From: Rhizobium grahamii CCGE 502
GTDB taxonomy: Bacteria > Pseudomonadota > Alphaproteobacteria > Rhizobiales > Rhizobiaceae
Reading direction: 5' to 3'
Length of the DNA stretch: 64,000 bases
Assembly (NCBI RefSeq): GCF_000298315.2
Contig: NZ_AEYE02000033.1
Location: 5,001-69,000 of the forward strand
Shown here: one piece after another, positions 17,685 to 28,031 of the stretch
Numbering within the stretch: the stretch's first letter is position 1
Layout: the number at the start of each line of letters is the position of its first letter
The notes under the pieces: model-generated
Databases searched by the model: none
Seen by the model: the letters and a program-made list of their open reading frames with translations, nothing else
What the model was told of the DNA's origin: nothing
Made by a program: the position numbers and the translations under genes

Positions 17685-18562
17685 TGGCCGATATCGCAAC
17701 CACAACAAAACGAACCGCAGCAAGTCAACGCAGCAGATTTCTTCGCCGCCTTTTTAAACGCAAGACGGTTGCCGCCGGCATCATCGTATTGACGATCTTC
17801 GTGCTTTTGGCAGCACTGGCACCCCTAATTGCGCCTTACTCGCCCTCGAAGCTGTCGATCGTCAATCGGCTCAAGCCGCCCAGTGAACTGTTCTGGTTTG
17901 GCACCGATGAATTCGGCCGTGACGTGTTCTCGCGGACGATCTATGCCGGCAGGCTTTCGCTGCTGGTCGGCGCCGCCGTTGTCATGCTCTCCGCATTGAT
18001 CGGTGTCACGCTTGGACTGCTTGCCGGCTTCTTCAAGAAACTCGACACGCCGATTGCCCGTCTGATCGACGCAATGATGTCCTTTCCGGACATCCTTCTC
18101 GCGATCGCACTTGTTGCCGCTCTCGGTCCGTCGCTTTCGACCGTCATTGTTGCGCTGTCGATCGTTTACGCGCCGCGCCTGGCACGCATCGTTCGCGCCT
18201 CGACCCTCGTGATCCGTGAACTCCCCTACGTCGAGGCAGCGCAGGCGCTTGGCATCTCCACCTTCCACATCATGACACGGCACGTGCTTCGAAACCTCCT
18301 GTCGCCGATCCTGGTGCAGGGCACCTTCCTGTTTGCGAGCGCCATGCTTGCCGAAGCCGGGCTCTCATTCCTCGGCCTCGGCGTCAGCCCCGAAATCCCG
18401 ACCTGGGGAACCATGATCGCAGGAGGCCGGCAGTATATCGGGCAGGCCGACTGGATGACCTATTTCCCGGGCTTCGCCATCATCCTCTCCGTGCTGTCGC
18501 TGCAAATGGTCGGCGACGGTCTCCGCGACATGCTCGATCCAAGACTTCGAAAGGACCTCTAG
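17684..18562 (+). CDS. ABC transporter permease, DppC-type
   Basis: Second permease of the importer, 292 residues. It has a cytoplasmic basic N-terminus, a first membrane helix at about residues 27-50, the periplasmic motif FGTDEFGRDVFSRTIYAGR typical of DppC/OppC, and the ATPase-contact loop ELPYVEAAQALGISTFHIM. The start codon overlaps the preceding stop by one base, and the next gene starts one base after its stop, showing a tightly coupled operon. Confidence 0.93.
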   Translation: MADIATTTKRTAASQRSRFLRRLFKRKTVAAGIIVLTIFVLLAALAPLIAPYSPSKLSIVNRLKPPSELFWFGTDEFGRDVFSRTIYAGRLSLLVGAAVVMLSALIGVTLGLLAGFFKKLDTPIARLIDAMMSFPDILLAIALVAALGPSLSTVIVALSIVYAPRLARIVRASTLVIRELPYVEAAQALGISTFHIMTRHVLRNLLSPILVQGTFLFASAMLAEAGLSFLGLGVSPEIPTWGTMIAGGRQYIGQADWMTYFPGFAIILSVLSLQMVGDGLRDMLDPRLRKDL

Positions 18563-18563
18563 A

Positions 18564-19772
18564 ATGACCGGTGAAACAGCGGGCAAGCCGCTCCTCATCA
18601 CCAACGTGAAGCCCATGGCTTTTGGCGCCGCTGCACCATCTGGCACCACGGACATCCTTGTCGGCGCCGATGGCCAAATTGCCGCGATCGGCTCGTCGCT
18701 TGCAGCACCTGCTGACGCTTCTCGGATCGATGCGAAAGGCGCCTGGATGTCACCCGGCTGGGTCGACCTTCACGTCCATATCTGGCATGGCGGCACCGAC
18801 ATCTCGATCCGCCCCTCGGAATGCGGCGCCGAGCGAGGCGTCACGACGCTCGTTGATGCCGGTTCCGCCGGAGAAGCCAACTTCCACGGCTTCCGCGAAT
18901 ACATCATCGAGCCCTCCAGAGAGCGCATCAAGGCTTTCCTGAACCTCGGCTCGATCGGCCTTGTCGCGTGCAATCGCGTCGCTGAGTTGCGCGATATTCG
19001 CGACATCGATCTCGACCGCATTCTCGAATGCTATGCACAAAACAGCGAGCACATCGTCGGGCTGAAAGTGCGTGCCAGCCATGTCATCACCGGCTCATGG
19101 GGCGTCACGCCCGTCAAGCTCGGCAAGAAGATCGCCAAGATCCTGAAGATCCCGATGATGGTGCATGTCGGCGAACCGCCTGCCCTCTACGATGAGGTGC
19201 TCGAAATCCTTGGCCCGGGCGATGTCGTGACCCATTGCTTCAACGGCAAGGCGGGATCGAGCATTATGGAAGACGAGGACCTCTTCAATCTCGCCGAGCG
19301 CTGTGCTGGCGAAGGCATCCGTCTAGACATCGGCCATGGCGGCGCGTCCTTCTCCTTCAAGGTGGCAGAAGATGCGATCGCGCGCGGCCTCCTGCCGTTC
19401 TCGATCTCGACCGACCTGCACGGTCATTCGATGAATTTCCCCGTGTGGGACCTGGCAACCACAATGTCGAAGCTTTTGTCGGTCGGAATGCCATTCGCCA
19501 GAATCGTGGAAGCCGTGACCCATGCGCCGGCATCAGTCATCAAACTGTCGATGGAACACCGTCTTTCGATCGGAGCGAGGGCGGATTTCACCATCTTCGA
19601 CCTCGTCGATGCCGACCTCGAAGCCACCGACTCCAACGGCGACGTCTCCCGGCTGCAGACGCTGTTCGAACCGCGCTACACGGTGATCGGACCCGAGGCA
19701 ATCACCGCCAGCCGCTATATTCCGCGAGCCCGCAAGCTTGTCCGCCACAGCCACGGCTATTCGTGGCGTTGA
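18564..19772 (+). CDS. Amidohydrolase of the COG3964 group (dihydroorotase-like deacetylase)
   Basis: Cytoplasmic metal hydrolase of 402 residues. It has the first-strand metal motif GWVDLHVHIWHG, the central GLKVRASHVITGSWG that supplies the carboxylated lysine, later metal ligands in MMVHVGEPP and VVTHCFNGKAGS, the catalytic aspartate near ISTDLHGHSMNFPVWDL and the C-terminal ARADFTIFDL. This is the COG3964 amidohydrolase group, often misannotated as dihydroorotase. From memory, relatives in Agrobacterium and Ochrobactrum (Atu3266, Oant2987) were shown to deacetylate acetyl-R-mandelate. Lying between the permeases and a RidA gene, it probably removes an acyl group from the imported compound. 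Confidence 0.85.
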   Translation: MTGETAGKPLLITNVKPMAFGAAAPSGTTDILVGADGQIAAIGSSLAAPADASRIDAKGAWMSPGWVDLHVHIWHGGTDISIRPSECGAERGVTTLVDAGSAGEANFHGFREYIIEPSRERIKAFLNLGSIGLVACNRVAELRDIRDIDLDRILECYAQNSEHIVGLKVRASHVITGSWGVTPVKLGKKIAKILKIPMMVHVGEPPALYDEVLEILGPGDVVTHCFNGKAGSSIMEDEDLFNLAERCAGEGIRLDIGHGGASFSFKVAEDAIARGLLPFSISTDLHGHSMNFPVWDLATTMSKLLSVGMPFARIVEAVTHAPASVIKLSMEHRLSIGARADFTIFDLVDADLEATDSNGDVSRLQTLFEPRYTVIGPEAITASRYIPRARKLVRHSHGYSWR

Positions 19773-19805
19773 GCGGAAGGCAACCCCCGCATAATAGGAG
19801 CAGAA

Positions 19806-20303
19806 GTGACCACGTCACCAACAAAGGCCGCGGCAGCGGTGCAAACGCCTTATGAGCGCCTCGCGGCGCTCGGCATTACCTTGCCATCAGCGCCACCGCC
19901 GATCGCCAACTTCATTACCCACGTTCGCGAAGGCAATATTCTCTACCTGTCAGGTCAAGGGCCGCGGGAGGCCGATGGTCAGCTTCATGCCGGCAAGGTT
20001 GGCAGCGATGTCAGTACGGAAGAGGCCTATCAGCACGCACGGCTCACCGGTATCAACCTGCTTGCCGTCATGCACGACGCGCTCGGCGATCTCTCCCGGG
20101 TAAAGCGGGTCGTCAAGCTGCTTGGCATGGTCAACGCCGTGCCGCACTTCGAAAACCATCCAAGCGTCATCAATGGATGCTCGGACCTCTTTATCGAGAT
20201 TTTCGGCGAGGCCGGCCAGCATGCGCGCTCGGCCGTGGGCTTCGGGTCCCTGCCCGGCAACATCACCGTCGAGATCGAGGCGATCGTCTCGCTGAACGAT
20301 TGA
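19806..20303 (+). CDS. RidA family protein (YjgF, long subfamily)
   Basis: A 165-residue member of the RidA/YjgF/UK114 superfamily, longer at the N-terminus than E. coli RidA. It shows NILYLSGQGPREADGQLHAGKVG, the conserved Arg in ARSAVGFGSLP and the Glu in NITVEIEAIV that position substrate in RidA. RidA proteins hydrolyse reactive enamine/imine intermediates made by PLP enzymes. A SelA-like PLP enzyme is encoded nearby at 21246, so the two may act in sequence. The start is GTG at 19806 with TAGGAG 5-6 bases upstream. Confidence 0.88.
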   Translation: MTTSPTKAAAAVQTPYERLAALGITLPSAPPPIANFITHVREGNILYLSGQGPREADGQLHAGKVGSDVSTEEAYQHARLTGINLLAVMHDALGDLSRVKRVVKLLGMVNAVPHFENHPSVINGCSDLFIEIFGEAGQHARSAVGFGSLPGNITVEIEAIVSLND

Positions 20304-20314
20304 AGGGGTCCTGA

Positions 20315-21103
20315 TCAGTGATTGCGCCAACCCATCAATTTTTCGATCCGCTGCGCCGAAGCCCGTACCTGGTCGGTGTAGTGACTTTCATCGGACAGCA
20401 CCTTCTGTTCAGGCAGCACGATCGAGATGGTGGCAATGCACTGTCCCTCCCGGTCACAGACCGGCGAGGCAATGCAGGCAACGGCATAGTCCGACTCGGC
20501 GATCTGGATCGACAGCCGCTCCCCGAAGGCTTTCCCGGCTGCGTCAGAGAGCGTCGCCGCATCAATCTCGGCGCGTCCCGTCGGCGACGTGCGGGCACAG
20601 CGCCTGAAGAGTTCCACCCGCTCACTCTCCGGCAAGTGGCCGACAAGAAGCCTGCCGGATGCGGTCCAGTTCAATGGTACGCGTGTGCCAACCCGCGATG
20701 CGACCTGGAAGTGGCTTGGCCCGTCCGCCATTGCAAGGACGAGCATGTAGTCACCATCGCGACCGCAGACCTGGACAGTCTCGCCCGCCTGGCGGCAAAG
20801 ATCGTGCATTTCATGCGTGGCAACGCTCATGAAGTCCAACGACCGGGCATAGGCGAGACCGTAGTGATAGAGGCGCGAGCCAAGCCAGATCGACCCGTCG
20901 GAATTGCGGGCCAGCATGTTCTTCTCGACCAGATCGTCAATGATGACGTAGACCGTCGAGAGCGGTGCCCGGACGGCCTTGGCAATCGCGTAGGCGCCCG
21001 CCGGGGAACCGGTCTCGTAAAGATAATCAATAACCTGCAACGCACGATCGATGCCGCTCACCCGAGAGCGCCGCGTGCCCTTCGTGTCCGCCTCGCCAAC
21101 CAT
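20315..21103 (-). CDS. IclR family transcriptional regulator
   Basis: Regulator of about 262 residues. The N-terminal winged helix-turn-helix ([20 protein letters not shown], then [19 protein letters not shown]) is followed by the IclR effector domain ([20 protein letters not shown], then GRLLVGHLP, then [20 protein letters not shown]). It is encoded on the opposite strand inside the amidohydrolase/RidA/PLP cluster, convergent with the RidA gene and divergent from the PLP-enzyme gene, so it is the likely local regulator. The longer frame from a TTG at 21148 is possible; I favour ATG 21103. The intergenic region has an inverted repeat CGTCT-N7-AGACG at 21162-21178 that could be its site. Confidence 0.9.
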   Translation of the reverse strand: MVGEADTKGTRRSRVSGIDRALQVIDYLYETGSPAGAYAIAKAVRAPLSTVYVIIDDLVEKNMLARNSDGSIWLGSRLYHYGLAYARSLDFMSVATHEMHDLCRQAGETVQVCGRDGDYMLVLAMADGPSHFQVASRVGTRVPLNWTASGRLLVGHLPESERVELFRRCARTSPTGRAEIDAATLSDAAGKAFGERLSIQIAESDYAVACIASPVCDREGQCIATISIVLPEQKVLSDESHYTDQVRASAQRIEKLMGWRNH

Positions 21104-21245
21104 TACCGTCTCGTCAAGGGGAGTTATGGAGGAGGTCTCGGTGCCCAATTTCAGCGTTCCTCGTCTGATAGCGAGACGCTATTACATTACTATGGCATAC
21201 CTGTCGATGGCAATTCGCAAGCCGCCGCCACTCTGGAGAAATAGA

Positions 21246-22442
21246 ATGTCCGATGATATCCGCACCAAGATCGGCTTGCGCCCGGTCATCAATGTATCCG
21301 GCACGATGACCAGCCTCGGCGCCTCGATCGTCGTTCCGGAAGCGATCCAAGCGATGGAAGCAATCCTGCCGCAATTTGTCGAAATCAATGATCTGCAGCG
21401 CATGGCAAGCAAAGTCATCGCAAGACTGACGGGCGCGGAAGCAGGTTTTGTCACTGCGTCGTGCTCTGCTGGCATCAGCCTTGCCGTCGCGGGTGCAATC
21501 ACCGGCAACAATCTCCTCGCCATCGAAAAATTGCCCGATATGGCGCCCGATAAGAATGAGGTCCTCGTGCAGATGGGCCATGTCGTGAGCTACGGAGCGC
21601 CTGTCGATCAGGCCATCCGAATTGCTGGAGGGAAAGTCGTTCTGATCGGCCAGGCAACCTCGACGCATCGCTTCCACATGGAAAATGCCATCACCGACAA
21701 GACGGCAGCGGCGGTCTACGTCGTGTCTCATCATGTTGTCGATTACGGCTTGCTTCATCTTAACGAATTCGTCGAGATCGCCCACGCCAGGGGCGTTCCG
21801 GTCATTGTTGATGCTGCTTCCGAATACGATCTCAAGCTGTTTCTTGCCCAGGGGGCCGACATTGCCCTTTATTCCGGCCACAAGTTCCTGGGCGGCCCGA
21901 CCTCCGGCATCGTTGCCGGCAAGAAGGAACTGGTTCGTAGCGCCTTCCTGCAGAACATGGGGATCGGCCGCGGCATGAAGGTTGGCAAGGAAAGCGTCTA
22001 TGGCGTCATGGCCGCGCTGGAAGCGTGGCAGAAGCGGGATCATCATGGAATTCGGGAACGTGAGACTGGCTATCTCAAGCTCTGGAAGGAAACACTGGAT
22101 GGTCGCCCGGGCGTGACGGCACTCATCGAACCTGATCCGACGAACAATCCGCTCGACCGCTTGCGGGTCGTTGTGTCGCCAAGCGAAGCACATATCACCG
22201 CATGGGATCTGGCGGCAGCACTGTCACGTGGCGACCATCCAGTGATCGTACGCGACCATGAGGTCGAGCATCGGCATTTCTATCTCGATCCCTGCAACCT
22301 GCATCCTGGCCAGGAAAAGATCGTCGCCGCGCGGCTGCACGAAGAACTCGAGAAGGCTCGCGCCTCGAACGAGATCATCGCCACCCCATTCGAAGACCGC
22401 AGCAGGCACCGCTTCGACGGCATGCTGCGCTGGCCGGACTAA
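21246..22442 (+). CDS. SelA-like PLP-dependent lyase (DgaE-type)
   Basis: PLP enzyme of 398 residues in the group of bacterial proteins that resemble selenocysteine synthase but act on small molecules, for example D-glucosaminate-6-phosphate ammonia-lyase. Marks are [33 protein letters not shown] (D189 should pair with the cofactor ring nitrogen) and [15 protein letters not shown] (K213, the probable Schiff-base lysine). The ATG at 21246 has GGAG about 8 bases upstream. Neighbouring RidA and amidohydrolase genes suggest an ammonia-lyase or desulfhydrase-like step on a deacylated amino compound. Exact reaction unknown. Confidence 0.8.
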   Translation: MSDDIRTKIGLRPVINVSGTMTSLGASIVVPEAIQAMEAILPQFVEINDLQRMASKVIARLTGAEAGFVTASCSAGISLAVAGAITGNNLLAIEKLPDMAPDKNEVLVQMGHVVSYGAPVDQAIRIAGGKVVLIGQATSTHRFHMENAITDKTAAAVYVVSHHVVDYGLLHLNEFVEIAHARGVPVIVDAASEYDLKLFLAQGADIALYSGHKFLGGPTSGIVAGKKELVRSAFLQNMGIGRGMKVGKESVYGVMAALEAWQKRDHHGIRERETGYLKLWKETLDGRPGVTALIEPDPTNNPLDRLRVVVSPSEAHITAWDLAAALSRGDHPVIVRDHEVEHRHFYLDPCNLHPGQEKIVAARLHEELEKARASNEIIATPFEDRSRHRFDGMLRWPD

Positions 22443-22478
22443 GGGCGGGCGGCAAGGGATAAAGGGAAGGAAACGAAA

Positions 22479-24311
22479 ATGAGTGTCAGAGAGACTAGCA
22501 TTGCACAGCCCGTTGACCCGGTTCTATCCGTGCAGAACCTGACCACCTCGTTTCTGGTGGATGGCGGCTGGAAACCAGTCGTGCGAAATGTCTCTTTCTC
22601 TGTGGCACCGGGAGAAACGGTCGCCATCGTCGGCGAGAGCGGTTCGGGCAAGAGTGTGACGTCACTATCCGTCATGCGGCTCCTGCAGGAGGATCAAAGT
22701 CGCATCGAGGGAAAGGTCACGCTTGATGGCCGTGACCTCCTGTCCCTTTCCGAGGACGAGATGCGCAAGGTGCGCGGCAACGATGTTTCGATGATCTTTC
22801 AGGAACCGATGACGAGTCTCAATCCGCTCTTTACCATCGGCGACCAGATCTCGGAGGCGTTGCTGTGTCATAGGGCGATGTCAAAGGCGCAGGCCAGGGC
22901 CGAGACGATCCACTTGCTGGAAAAGGTTCGCATCCCGTCAGCCGCCTCCCGTTTCGGCGAGTACCCGCACCGTTTTTCGGGCGGCATGCGCCAACGTGTG
23001 ATGATTGCCATGGCCCTTGCCTCAAAACCGAAGCTTCTCATCGCCGACGAACCGACGACAGCACTCGACGTGACGATCCAGGGGCAGATCCTCGATCTCA
23101 TCAAGATGCTTCAGGACGAACAGAAAACCTCGGTCCTCTTCATCACACATGACATGGGCGTCGTTGCCGAAATCGCTGACCGGACAGTCGTGATGTACCG
23201 CGGCGAAGAGGTGGAGACCGGCGCAACCGGTGACATCTTCCATCGCGCAAAACATCTCTACACCCGCGCCCTGCTGTCGGCCGTGCCGGCCCTCGGATCC
23301 ATGCAGGCTTACGCGCGGCCATTGCGCTTCCCAGTCGTCAACGCTGCCACCGGCAAAACCGATGCAGGGGTCGAAGTGTCAGATACCGTGGTCGGGAATA
23401 AACCGGTCCTCGAGGTCAAGGGGCTCACCAAACGGTTTGACATCCATTCGGGCCTGCTTGGCCGAGTGAGCGGGCGGGTGCATGCCGTCGAGAACGTGTC
23501 CTTCGACCTTTGCGCCGGCGAGACCCTGTCCCTCGTGGGGGAATCCGGCTGTGGCAAATCGACGACGGGGCGCGCTATCATGCGATTGATCGAACCGGAT
23601 ACGGGCACCGTGATCGTTGAGGGACGCGACATACTCCCTCTCGGCAAGCGAGAGATGCGCGAGATGCGCAAATCGGTGCAGATGATCTTTCAGGACCCAT
23701 TCGCATCGCTCAATCCCCGCATGACCGTTGGCCAGGCGATTGCGGAGCCCTATCTCGAGCACAAAATGGGCTCGGCGAAAGAAGCAAGGGATGTTGTCGC
23801 CGACATGTTGCTGAAAGTCGGTCTGACTCCCGACATGGCGCAGCGGTATCCCCACGAGTTCTCCGGCGGCCAGCGACAGCGCGTCTGTATTGCCCGGGCG
23901 CTGGCACTTGAACCGAAGGTAATCGTCGCAGACGAGAGCGTCTCCGCCCTTGACGTGTCGATCAAGGCGCAGGTCATCAACCTGATGCTCGACCTGCAGC
24001 AGAGCCTTGGTCTCGCCTTCCTGTTCATTTCCCATGACATGGCCGTTGTCGAGCGCGTAAGCCATCGCGTGGCCGTGATGTATCTGGGAGAGATTGTCGA
24101 AATCGGCCCCCGCTCGGCCATCTTCGGCAACCCGCAACACGACTATACCAAGAAGCTGATGGCCGCCGTGCCAGTCCCGACTCCCGACCGCCGCCACCAG
24201 AAACGCAAGGCAATTGTCGAGGAGTTGAGGAGTCCGATCCGGCCGGTGGAATACGAGGCCGATCGGCGCGAGTACCGGACCGTTTCGCCAGGACATCTCG
24301 TGATAGCCTGA
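22479..24311 (+). CDS. ABC transporter ATP-binding protein, fused DppD-DppF type
   Basis: A 610-residue ATPase with two complete ABC modules of the oligopeptide/nickel type. Module one has Walker [10 protein letters not shown], signature [15 protein letters not shown] and Walker [14 protein letters not shown]. Module two has [24 protein letters not shown] and [13 protein letters not shown]. Each is followed by the oligopeptide C-terminal extension ([26 protein letters not shown]). It would energise the permeases encoded at 16743-18562, from which it is separated by the catabolic genes and the IclR gene. AAGGAAA precedes the ATG. Confidence 0.93.
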   Translation: MSVRETSIAQPVDPVLSVQNLTTSFLVDGGWKPVVRNVSFSVAPGETVAIVGESGSGKSVTSLSVMRLLQEDQSRIEGKVTLDGRDLLSLSEDEMRKVRGNDVSMIFQEPMTSLNPLFTIGDQISEALLCHRAMSKAQARAETIHLLEKVRIPSAASRFGEYPHRFSGGMRQRVMIAMALASKPKLLIADEPTTALDVTIQGQILDLIKMLQDEQKTSVLFITHDMGVVAEIADRTVVMYRGEEVETGATGDIFHRAKHLYTRALLSAVPALGSMQAYARPLRFPVVNAATGKTDAGVEVSDTVVGNKPVLEVKGLTKRFDIHSGLLGRVSGRVHAVENVSFDLCAGETLSLVGESGCGKSTTGRAIMRLIEPDTGTVIVEGRDILPLGKREMREMRKSVQMIFQDPFASLNPRMTVGQAIAEPYLEHKMGSAKEARDVVADMLLKVGLTPDMAQRYPHEFSGGQRQRVCIARALALEPKVIVADESVSALDVSIKAQVINLMLDLQQSLGLAFLFISHDMAVVERVSHRVAVMYLGEIVEIGPRSAIFGNPQHDYTKKLMAAVPVPTPDRRHQKRKAIVEELRSPIRPVEYEADRREYRTVSPGHLVIA

Positions 24312-24729
24312 ACCTTCTTGGCTGAATTCAATGGTCCGGGGAGGTCGCTGCGCCACAAGTCGAACCAGATGGAATCGGCACGTCGCCGTTCCCTTGGGGC
24401 TAGGGTCATATGCAGCAGCGGCAACTTTTTGGGGAACCGGGCGTGTATTCTAACGTGTAGAATCTGTCGTCGGCAGCAGAACTTTCTGTCATCGTGGTTT
24501 GCATCCTGCTTGCTGTCGACGACATGCCTTCCCTCCCGTGCCAGACTTTCCTCTTCGCGAATATCCTCCGTGTCGCGGGTGATGGTTCAACAAGGCGAAC
24601 AGCGCCTTCGTGGCTTTAAATTTCCGGAACGGCTGCAACGCACTCACGCGATCCCGGGCGGGTGGGGGCCGGGGCAGCAGGTGGCCGACGGGGCCACCTT
24701 GCAATACCTGATCATCATGCCGTGACCGC
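24312..24729. other. Intergenic region between convergent operons
   Basis: No convincing gene. It holds a hairpin at 24678 and, at 24434, GGAAC-N16-CGTG, a near-match to an EcfG promoter on the plus strand with no plus-strand gene after it. Confidence 0.5.
24678..24698. terminator. Hairpin downstream of the molybdenum hydroxylase operon
   Basis: Perfect 8-bp stem AGGTGGCC/GGCCACCT with loop GACGG, 32 bases after the stop of the large subunit gene. No U-run follows, so it may be a processing stop rather than an intrinsic terminator. Confidence 0.4.
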
Positions 24730-27048
24730 TCAGTCCTTGGAAGGTGGTGACGAGCCCAACACTTTGTCCATCGTTATCGGAAGGTCGCGCATCCGCTTGC
24801 CGGTTGCGTGGAAAACCGCATTGGCGATTGCTGGTGCCACGCCGACGATACCAACCTCCCCGACCCCCTTACCCCCGAGAACCGAGGCTTCCTTGTCCGG
24901 GATCCCGACCGAGATAACCTCTATTTCCGGGATATCCGCATTGGTGGCCACGAGATAGTCACCGAGGTTGTTGTTGACCAGGCGACCATTGCGGTGATCG
25001 ACCAGTCCCTCTTCGAGAAGCGCCTGGCCGATCCCCATGATGATACCGCCACGCCACTGGCTTTCCGCGAGCTTGGGATTGTAGATCCTGCCGCAATCGA
25101 ATGCCGATACGACACGGGAGACGCGGATCGTCCCGAAGTCCTCGTCGACCTTGACCTCGACAAAATGGGCGCACCAGCTATGCATGGAATAGTCCCCCGC
25201 CGTTGGTCCGCGGATGCTTCCCATCGTCGTCCATGCCTTCCGGTGACTGTCCGGCCCCTGCTCGTTATCCGGCAGCGTGTTCCTTCGCGTTTCGATCGAC
25301 TGACGACCGAGCGCTGACATCAGGTCCCGGATCGAAATCGACATGCCGCCGTCACGCGGTACCGCCATTCGCCCCTCGGCCACCGTCAGGGTGTTGGCTC
25401 CGGTACCGCGAAACGGTGAAGATCCATCGTTCAGGGCAAGCGCGATGAGTTCCTCACGCGCAGCCGATGCTGCCTTGTGAACGGCCCCTGTTATGGCGCC
25501 GGCTAACATCGAGCCGCCTGCAACCGTCGCGCCAGGAAGCGATGAGTCGCCAAGCCGGACATTGATCATCTCGACCGGCACACCCAGCGCATCGGCCGCC
25601 GTCTGGGCAAGGATCGTATAGGTACCCTGCCCCATGTCGATCGCGCCACTCACGACCTCTACCGAACCATCGGCGAGAATGCGGACCAGCGCTTCGCTTG
25701 AGGCTCGCAGAACAGGGAACGTTCCGCAGGCCACGCCCCAGCCGATCAAATGCCGGCCGTTTCTCATCGAGCGCGGAGCAAGGCTTCGACGCGGCCATCC
25801 GAATGCGACACTGCCCGCTGACAGCGCCTCCCGCAACCGCCGTGTGGACCAGGGCTTGCCCGATTGCGGATCGCGTTCCGCATAGTTGCGCAGCCGGATC
25901 TCGACAGGATCGATACCGACAGCGTATGCGAGCTCGTCCATCGCGCCTTCGAGCCCAAAGGTGCTCGGGTTCTTGCCTGGAGCCCGCAACGCTCCGGGCA
26001 CGATCGTGTTAACGGCGACCAGCCGATGTTCCGCGCTGAAATTCTCGACGGCATACATCAACGGCGTTGCTGCGCTGGTCTGCTCAGGAAAATCTGCGTA
26101 GGTCGCTGTTTCGCTGGCGCCACTATGGACAAGGGCCTGGAGGACACCGTCTGAATTGGCGCCCAGCGCAATCGTCTGCCGGGTGGCAGCGCGGCCGCCG
26201 AAGGCCGTGAAGGTCTGGGGACGTGTCACAGCAAGCTTCACAGGGCGGGCGAGCCTTCGGGCAGCCGCCGCTGCAATTGCGCCATACGCGTAAGCTGTCG
26301 CCTTGGAACCGAAACCGCCACCGATGAACGGCGAAATAATCCGCACGTTCTCATAGGGCAGCCCAAACCATTCCGCATATGTGCGTGCCATCCCATGCGT
26401 CCATTGGCTGGGCTCCCAGATGGTCAGGGTGTCGCCGACCCACTCGGCGGTTAGGCCATGCGGCTCGATCGCGACATGGAATTCCCGCGGCGTCCGGTAT
26501 TCTGCCTCGATGCGAACAGGGGCAGCTGCAAGCGCACTCCTGGCATCACCCCAGGTGACCGTCAGTGCGTCGAGACGCTTTCCCTCTTTCGCCGCCGGGT
26601 CGTCAAAACCGACAATCGCCGGAGCCTCCTCATAGGTGATGTCAATCAGCCTTGCCGCTTCACTCGCCTGCTCCAGCGTTTCCCCGATGACCGCTGCAAC
26701 GGCTTGGCCGTTGAAGGTGATATCGCGGGACAGCGGATAGTAGGGCTGATTGTCCGGACGGTTTCCATACCAGTCCGACGCAACGGTGAGATGGAGTTCG
26801 CTGTCCGGGGTCAGGACCATCAGTGTGCCTGGCGCCGCCTCGGCTTTGCTGCTGTCGATGGCGACGATACGCCCGGCTGCAATCCTGCTCTGCACCAGCA
26901 CACCGTAGGCAACCCCCTTGATCGGTTGTTCCAGGGCATAGGGCGCGCTGCCCGTGATCTTCAGGCGACCGTCTAACCGCGACAGTCGCCCGCCGATCGT
27001 GCCGTCGGCGGAGTCGCCACGTTTGCTGCGGGATTCCACAATGGTCAT
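24730..27048 (-). CDS. Molybdenum hydroxylase large subunit (PaoC/YagR-like)
   Basis: Molybdopterin-binding subunit of 772 residues of the xanthine dehydrogenase family. It has the N-terminal a/b-hammerhead (GRLKITGSAPYALE), the molybdopterin-binding IISPFIGGGFGSKA, GAIDMGQGTYTILAQTAADAL, and near the C-terminus KGVGEVGIVGVAPAIANAVF, whose Glu is the catalytic base. There is no signal peptide. The size and three-separate-subunit layout match the E. coli aldehyde oxidoreductase PaoABC, which oxidises aromatic aldehydes. AGGAGG lies 6 bases before the ATG, which overlaps the preceding stop as ATGA. No Tat signal appears on the small subunit here, so the complex is probably cytoplasmic. Substrate unknown. 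Confidence 0.9.
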   Translation of the reverse strand: MTIVESRSKRGDSADGTIGGRLSRLDGRLKITGSAPYALEQPIKGVAYGVLVQSRIAAGRIVAIDSSKAEAAPGTLMVLTPDSELHLTVASDWYGNRPDNQPYYPLSRDITFNGQAVAAVIGETLEQASEAARLIDITYEEAPAIVGFDDPAAKEGKRLDALTVTWGDARSALAAAPVRIEAEYRTPREFHVAIEPHGLTAEWVGDTLTIWEPSQWTHGMARTYAEWFGLPYENVRIISPFIGGGFGSKATAYAYGAIAAAAARRLARPVKLAVTRPQTFTAFGGRAATRQTIALGANSDGVLQALVHSGASETATYADFPEQTSAATPLMYAVENFSAEHRLVAVNTIVPGALRAPGKNPSTFGLEGAMDELAYAVGIDPVEIRLRNYAERDPQSGKPWSTRRLREALSAGSVAFGWPRRSLAPRSMRNGRHLIGWGVACGTFPVLRASSEALVRILADGSVEVVSGAIDMGQGTYTILAQTAADALGVPVEMINVRLGDSSLPGATVAGGSMLAGAITGAVHKAASAAREELIALALNDGSSPFRGTGANTLTVAEGRMAVPRDGGMSISIRDLMSALGRQSIETRRNTLPDNEQGPDSHRKAWTTMGSIRGPTAGDYSMHSWCAHFVEVKVDEDFGTIRVSRVVSAFDCGRIYNPKLAESQWRGGIIMGIGQALLEEGLVDHRNGRLVNNNLGDYLVATNADIPEIEVISVGIPDKEASVLGGKGVGEVGIVGVAPAIANAVFHATGKRMRDLPITMDKVLGSSPPSKD

Positions 27049-28031
27049 GCCAGACCTCCTGTCTCGAGAATGGCGCGCGTCACAACACGCGGGGCGAGTT
27101 CGATCTTGTGATTGTTGGCGCCATGGCCGACGGCGCCTTCCATTGCAAGCCGGCTCGCTGCGGCGATCGCTCCGACATTGTCAAGGGACGTCCCCTTCAG
27201 TGCGGCCTCCACGGACCGCGCCCGCCACGGCCGTGTCGCAACTCCGCCCAATGCAACACTGGCGTTCCGGATCGTCTTGCCGTCTTCCTCGAATTCCAAT
27301 CCGACGGCTGCACTTGCGGCGGCAAACTCGTAGGACTGGCGATCACGGACCTTGAGATAGGTCGAGTGTTTCGCCAGCGGCGTGCGGGGAACCCTGATGG
27401 AAAGGATCATTTCTCCGGATTCCAGCAGTGTTTCCCGCTCGGGCGTCTCCGAGGGCAGCAGGAAGAAGTCTTCCACAGCCACCTGACGCCCGCCAAGGTC
27501 GATGACGGCATCGAGGGCAACTAGTGCTACAGCCACGTCCCCTGGGTAGGACGCAATGCAGGCCTTGCTGGTTCCGAGCACGGCATGATTGCGGGTTATC
27601 CCTTCTATTGCCGAACAGCCCGAACCGGGCGTACGTTTATTGCAGGCCTTGAAGACGGCGGGGTCACGGAAATAGGGACAGCGTGTCCTTTGCAGGAGAT
27701 TGCCGCCGATTGTCGCCATGTTTCGCAACTGCGCGGAGGCCGCAAGAGCCAGGGATTTTGAAACGGCCGGATAATCTGCGCGAATGCCCGGACTTGCAGC
27801 GCCGTCCTCCATTTTCGCAAGCGCGCCGATCGTGACACCGTCGCCGTCAGCGGAGATCTTTGCGAGGTCCGAAAGATGGCTGATGTCGATCACAAAATCC
27901 GGGGCGGCAACGCCGCATTTGGCGAGATCGAGAAGCGTTGTACCGCCTGCAAGAAACACGGCACCCGATTGCATGACATGCTTTCGGGCGTCGTCGATGG
28001 AGCCGGCCCTGATATAGTCGAAATCTCTCAT
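27045..28031 (-). CDS. Molybdenum hydroxylase FAD-binding subunit (PaoB/YagS-like)
   Basis: Subunit of 328 residues that carries FAD. The motif FLAGGTTLLDLAKCGVAAPD and the second flavin contact ATIGGNLLQRTRCPYFRD are clear. TRCPYFRDPAVFKACNKRTPGSGC resembles the cysteine-rich insert that binds an extra 4Fe-4S cluster in PaoB. The ATG at 28031 overlaps the stop of the iron-sulfur subunit gene; upstream in-frame codons belong to that gene. It passes electrons between the iron-sulfur subunit and an acceptor. Confidence 0.9.
   Translation of the reverse strand: MRDFDYIRAGSIDDARKHVMQSGAVFLAGGTTLLDLAKCGVAAPDFVIDISHLSDLAKISADGDGVTIGALAKMEDGAASPGIRADYPAVSKSLALAASAQLRNMATIGGNLLQRTRCPYFRDPAVFKACNKRTPGSGCSAIEGITRNHAVLGTSKACIASYPGDVAVALVALDAVIDLGGRQVAVEDFFLLPSETPERETLLESGEMILSIRVPRTPLAKHSTYLKVRDRQSYEFAAASAAVGLEFEEDGKTIRNASVALGGVATRPWRARSVEAALKGTSLDNVGAIAAASRLAMEGAVGHGANNHKIELAPRVVTRAILETGGLA

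Noticed and set aside
24434-24458. GGAAC-N16-CGTG resembling an EcfG promoter on the plus strand
   Set aside because: One mismatch at the -10 element and no plus-strand gene downstream before the convergent hydroxylase operon.
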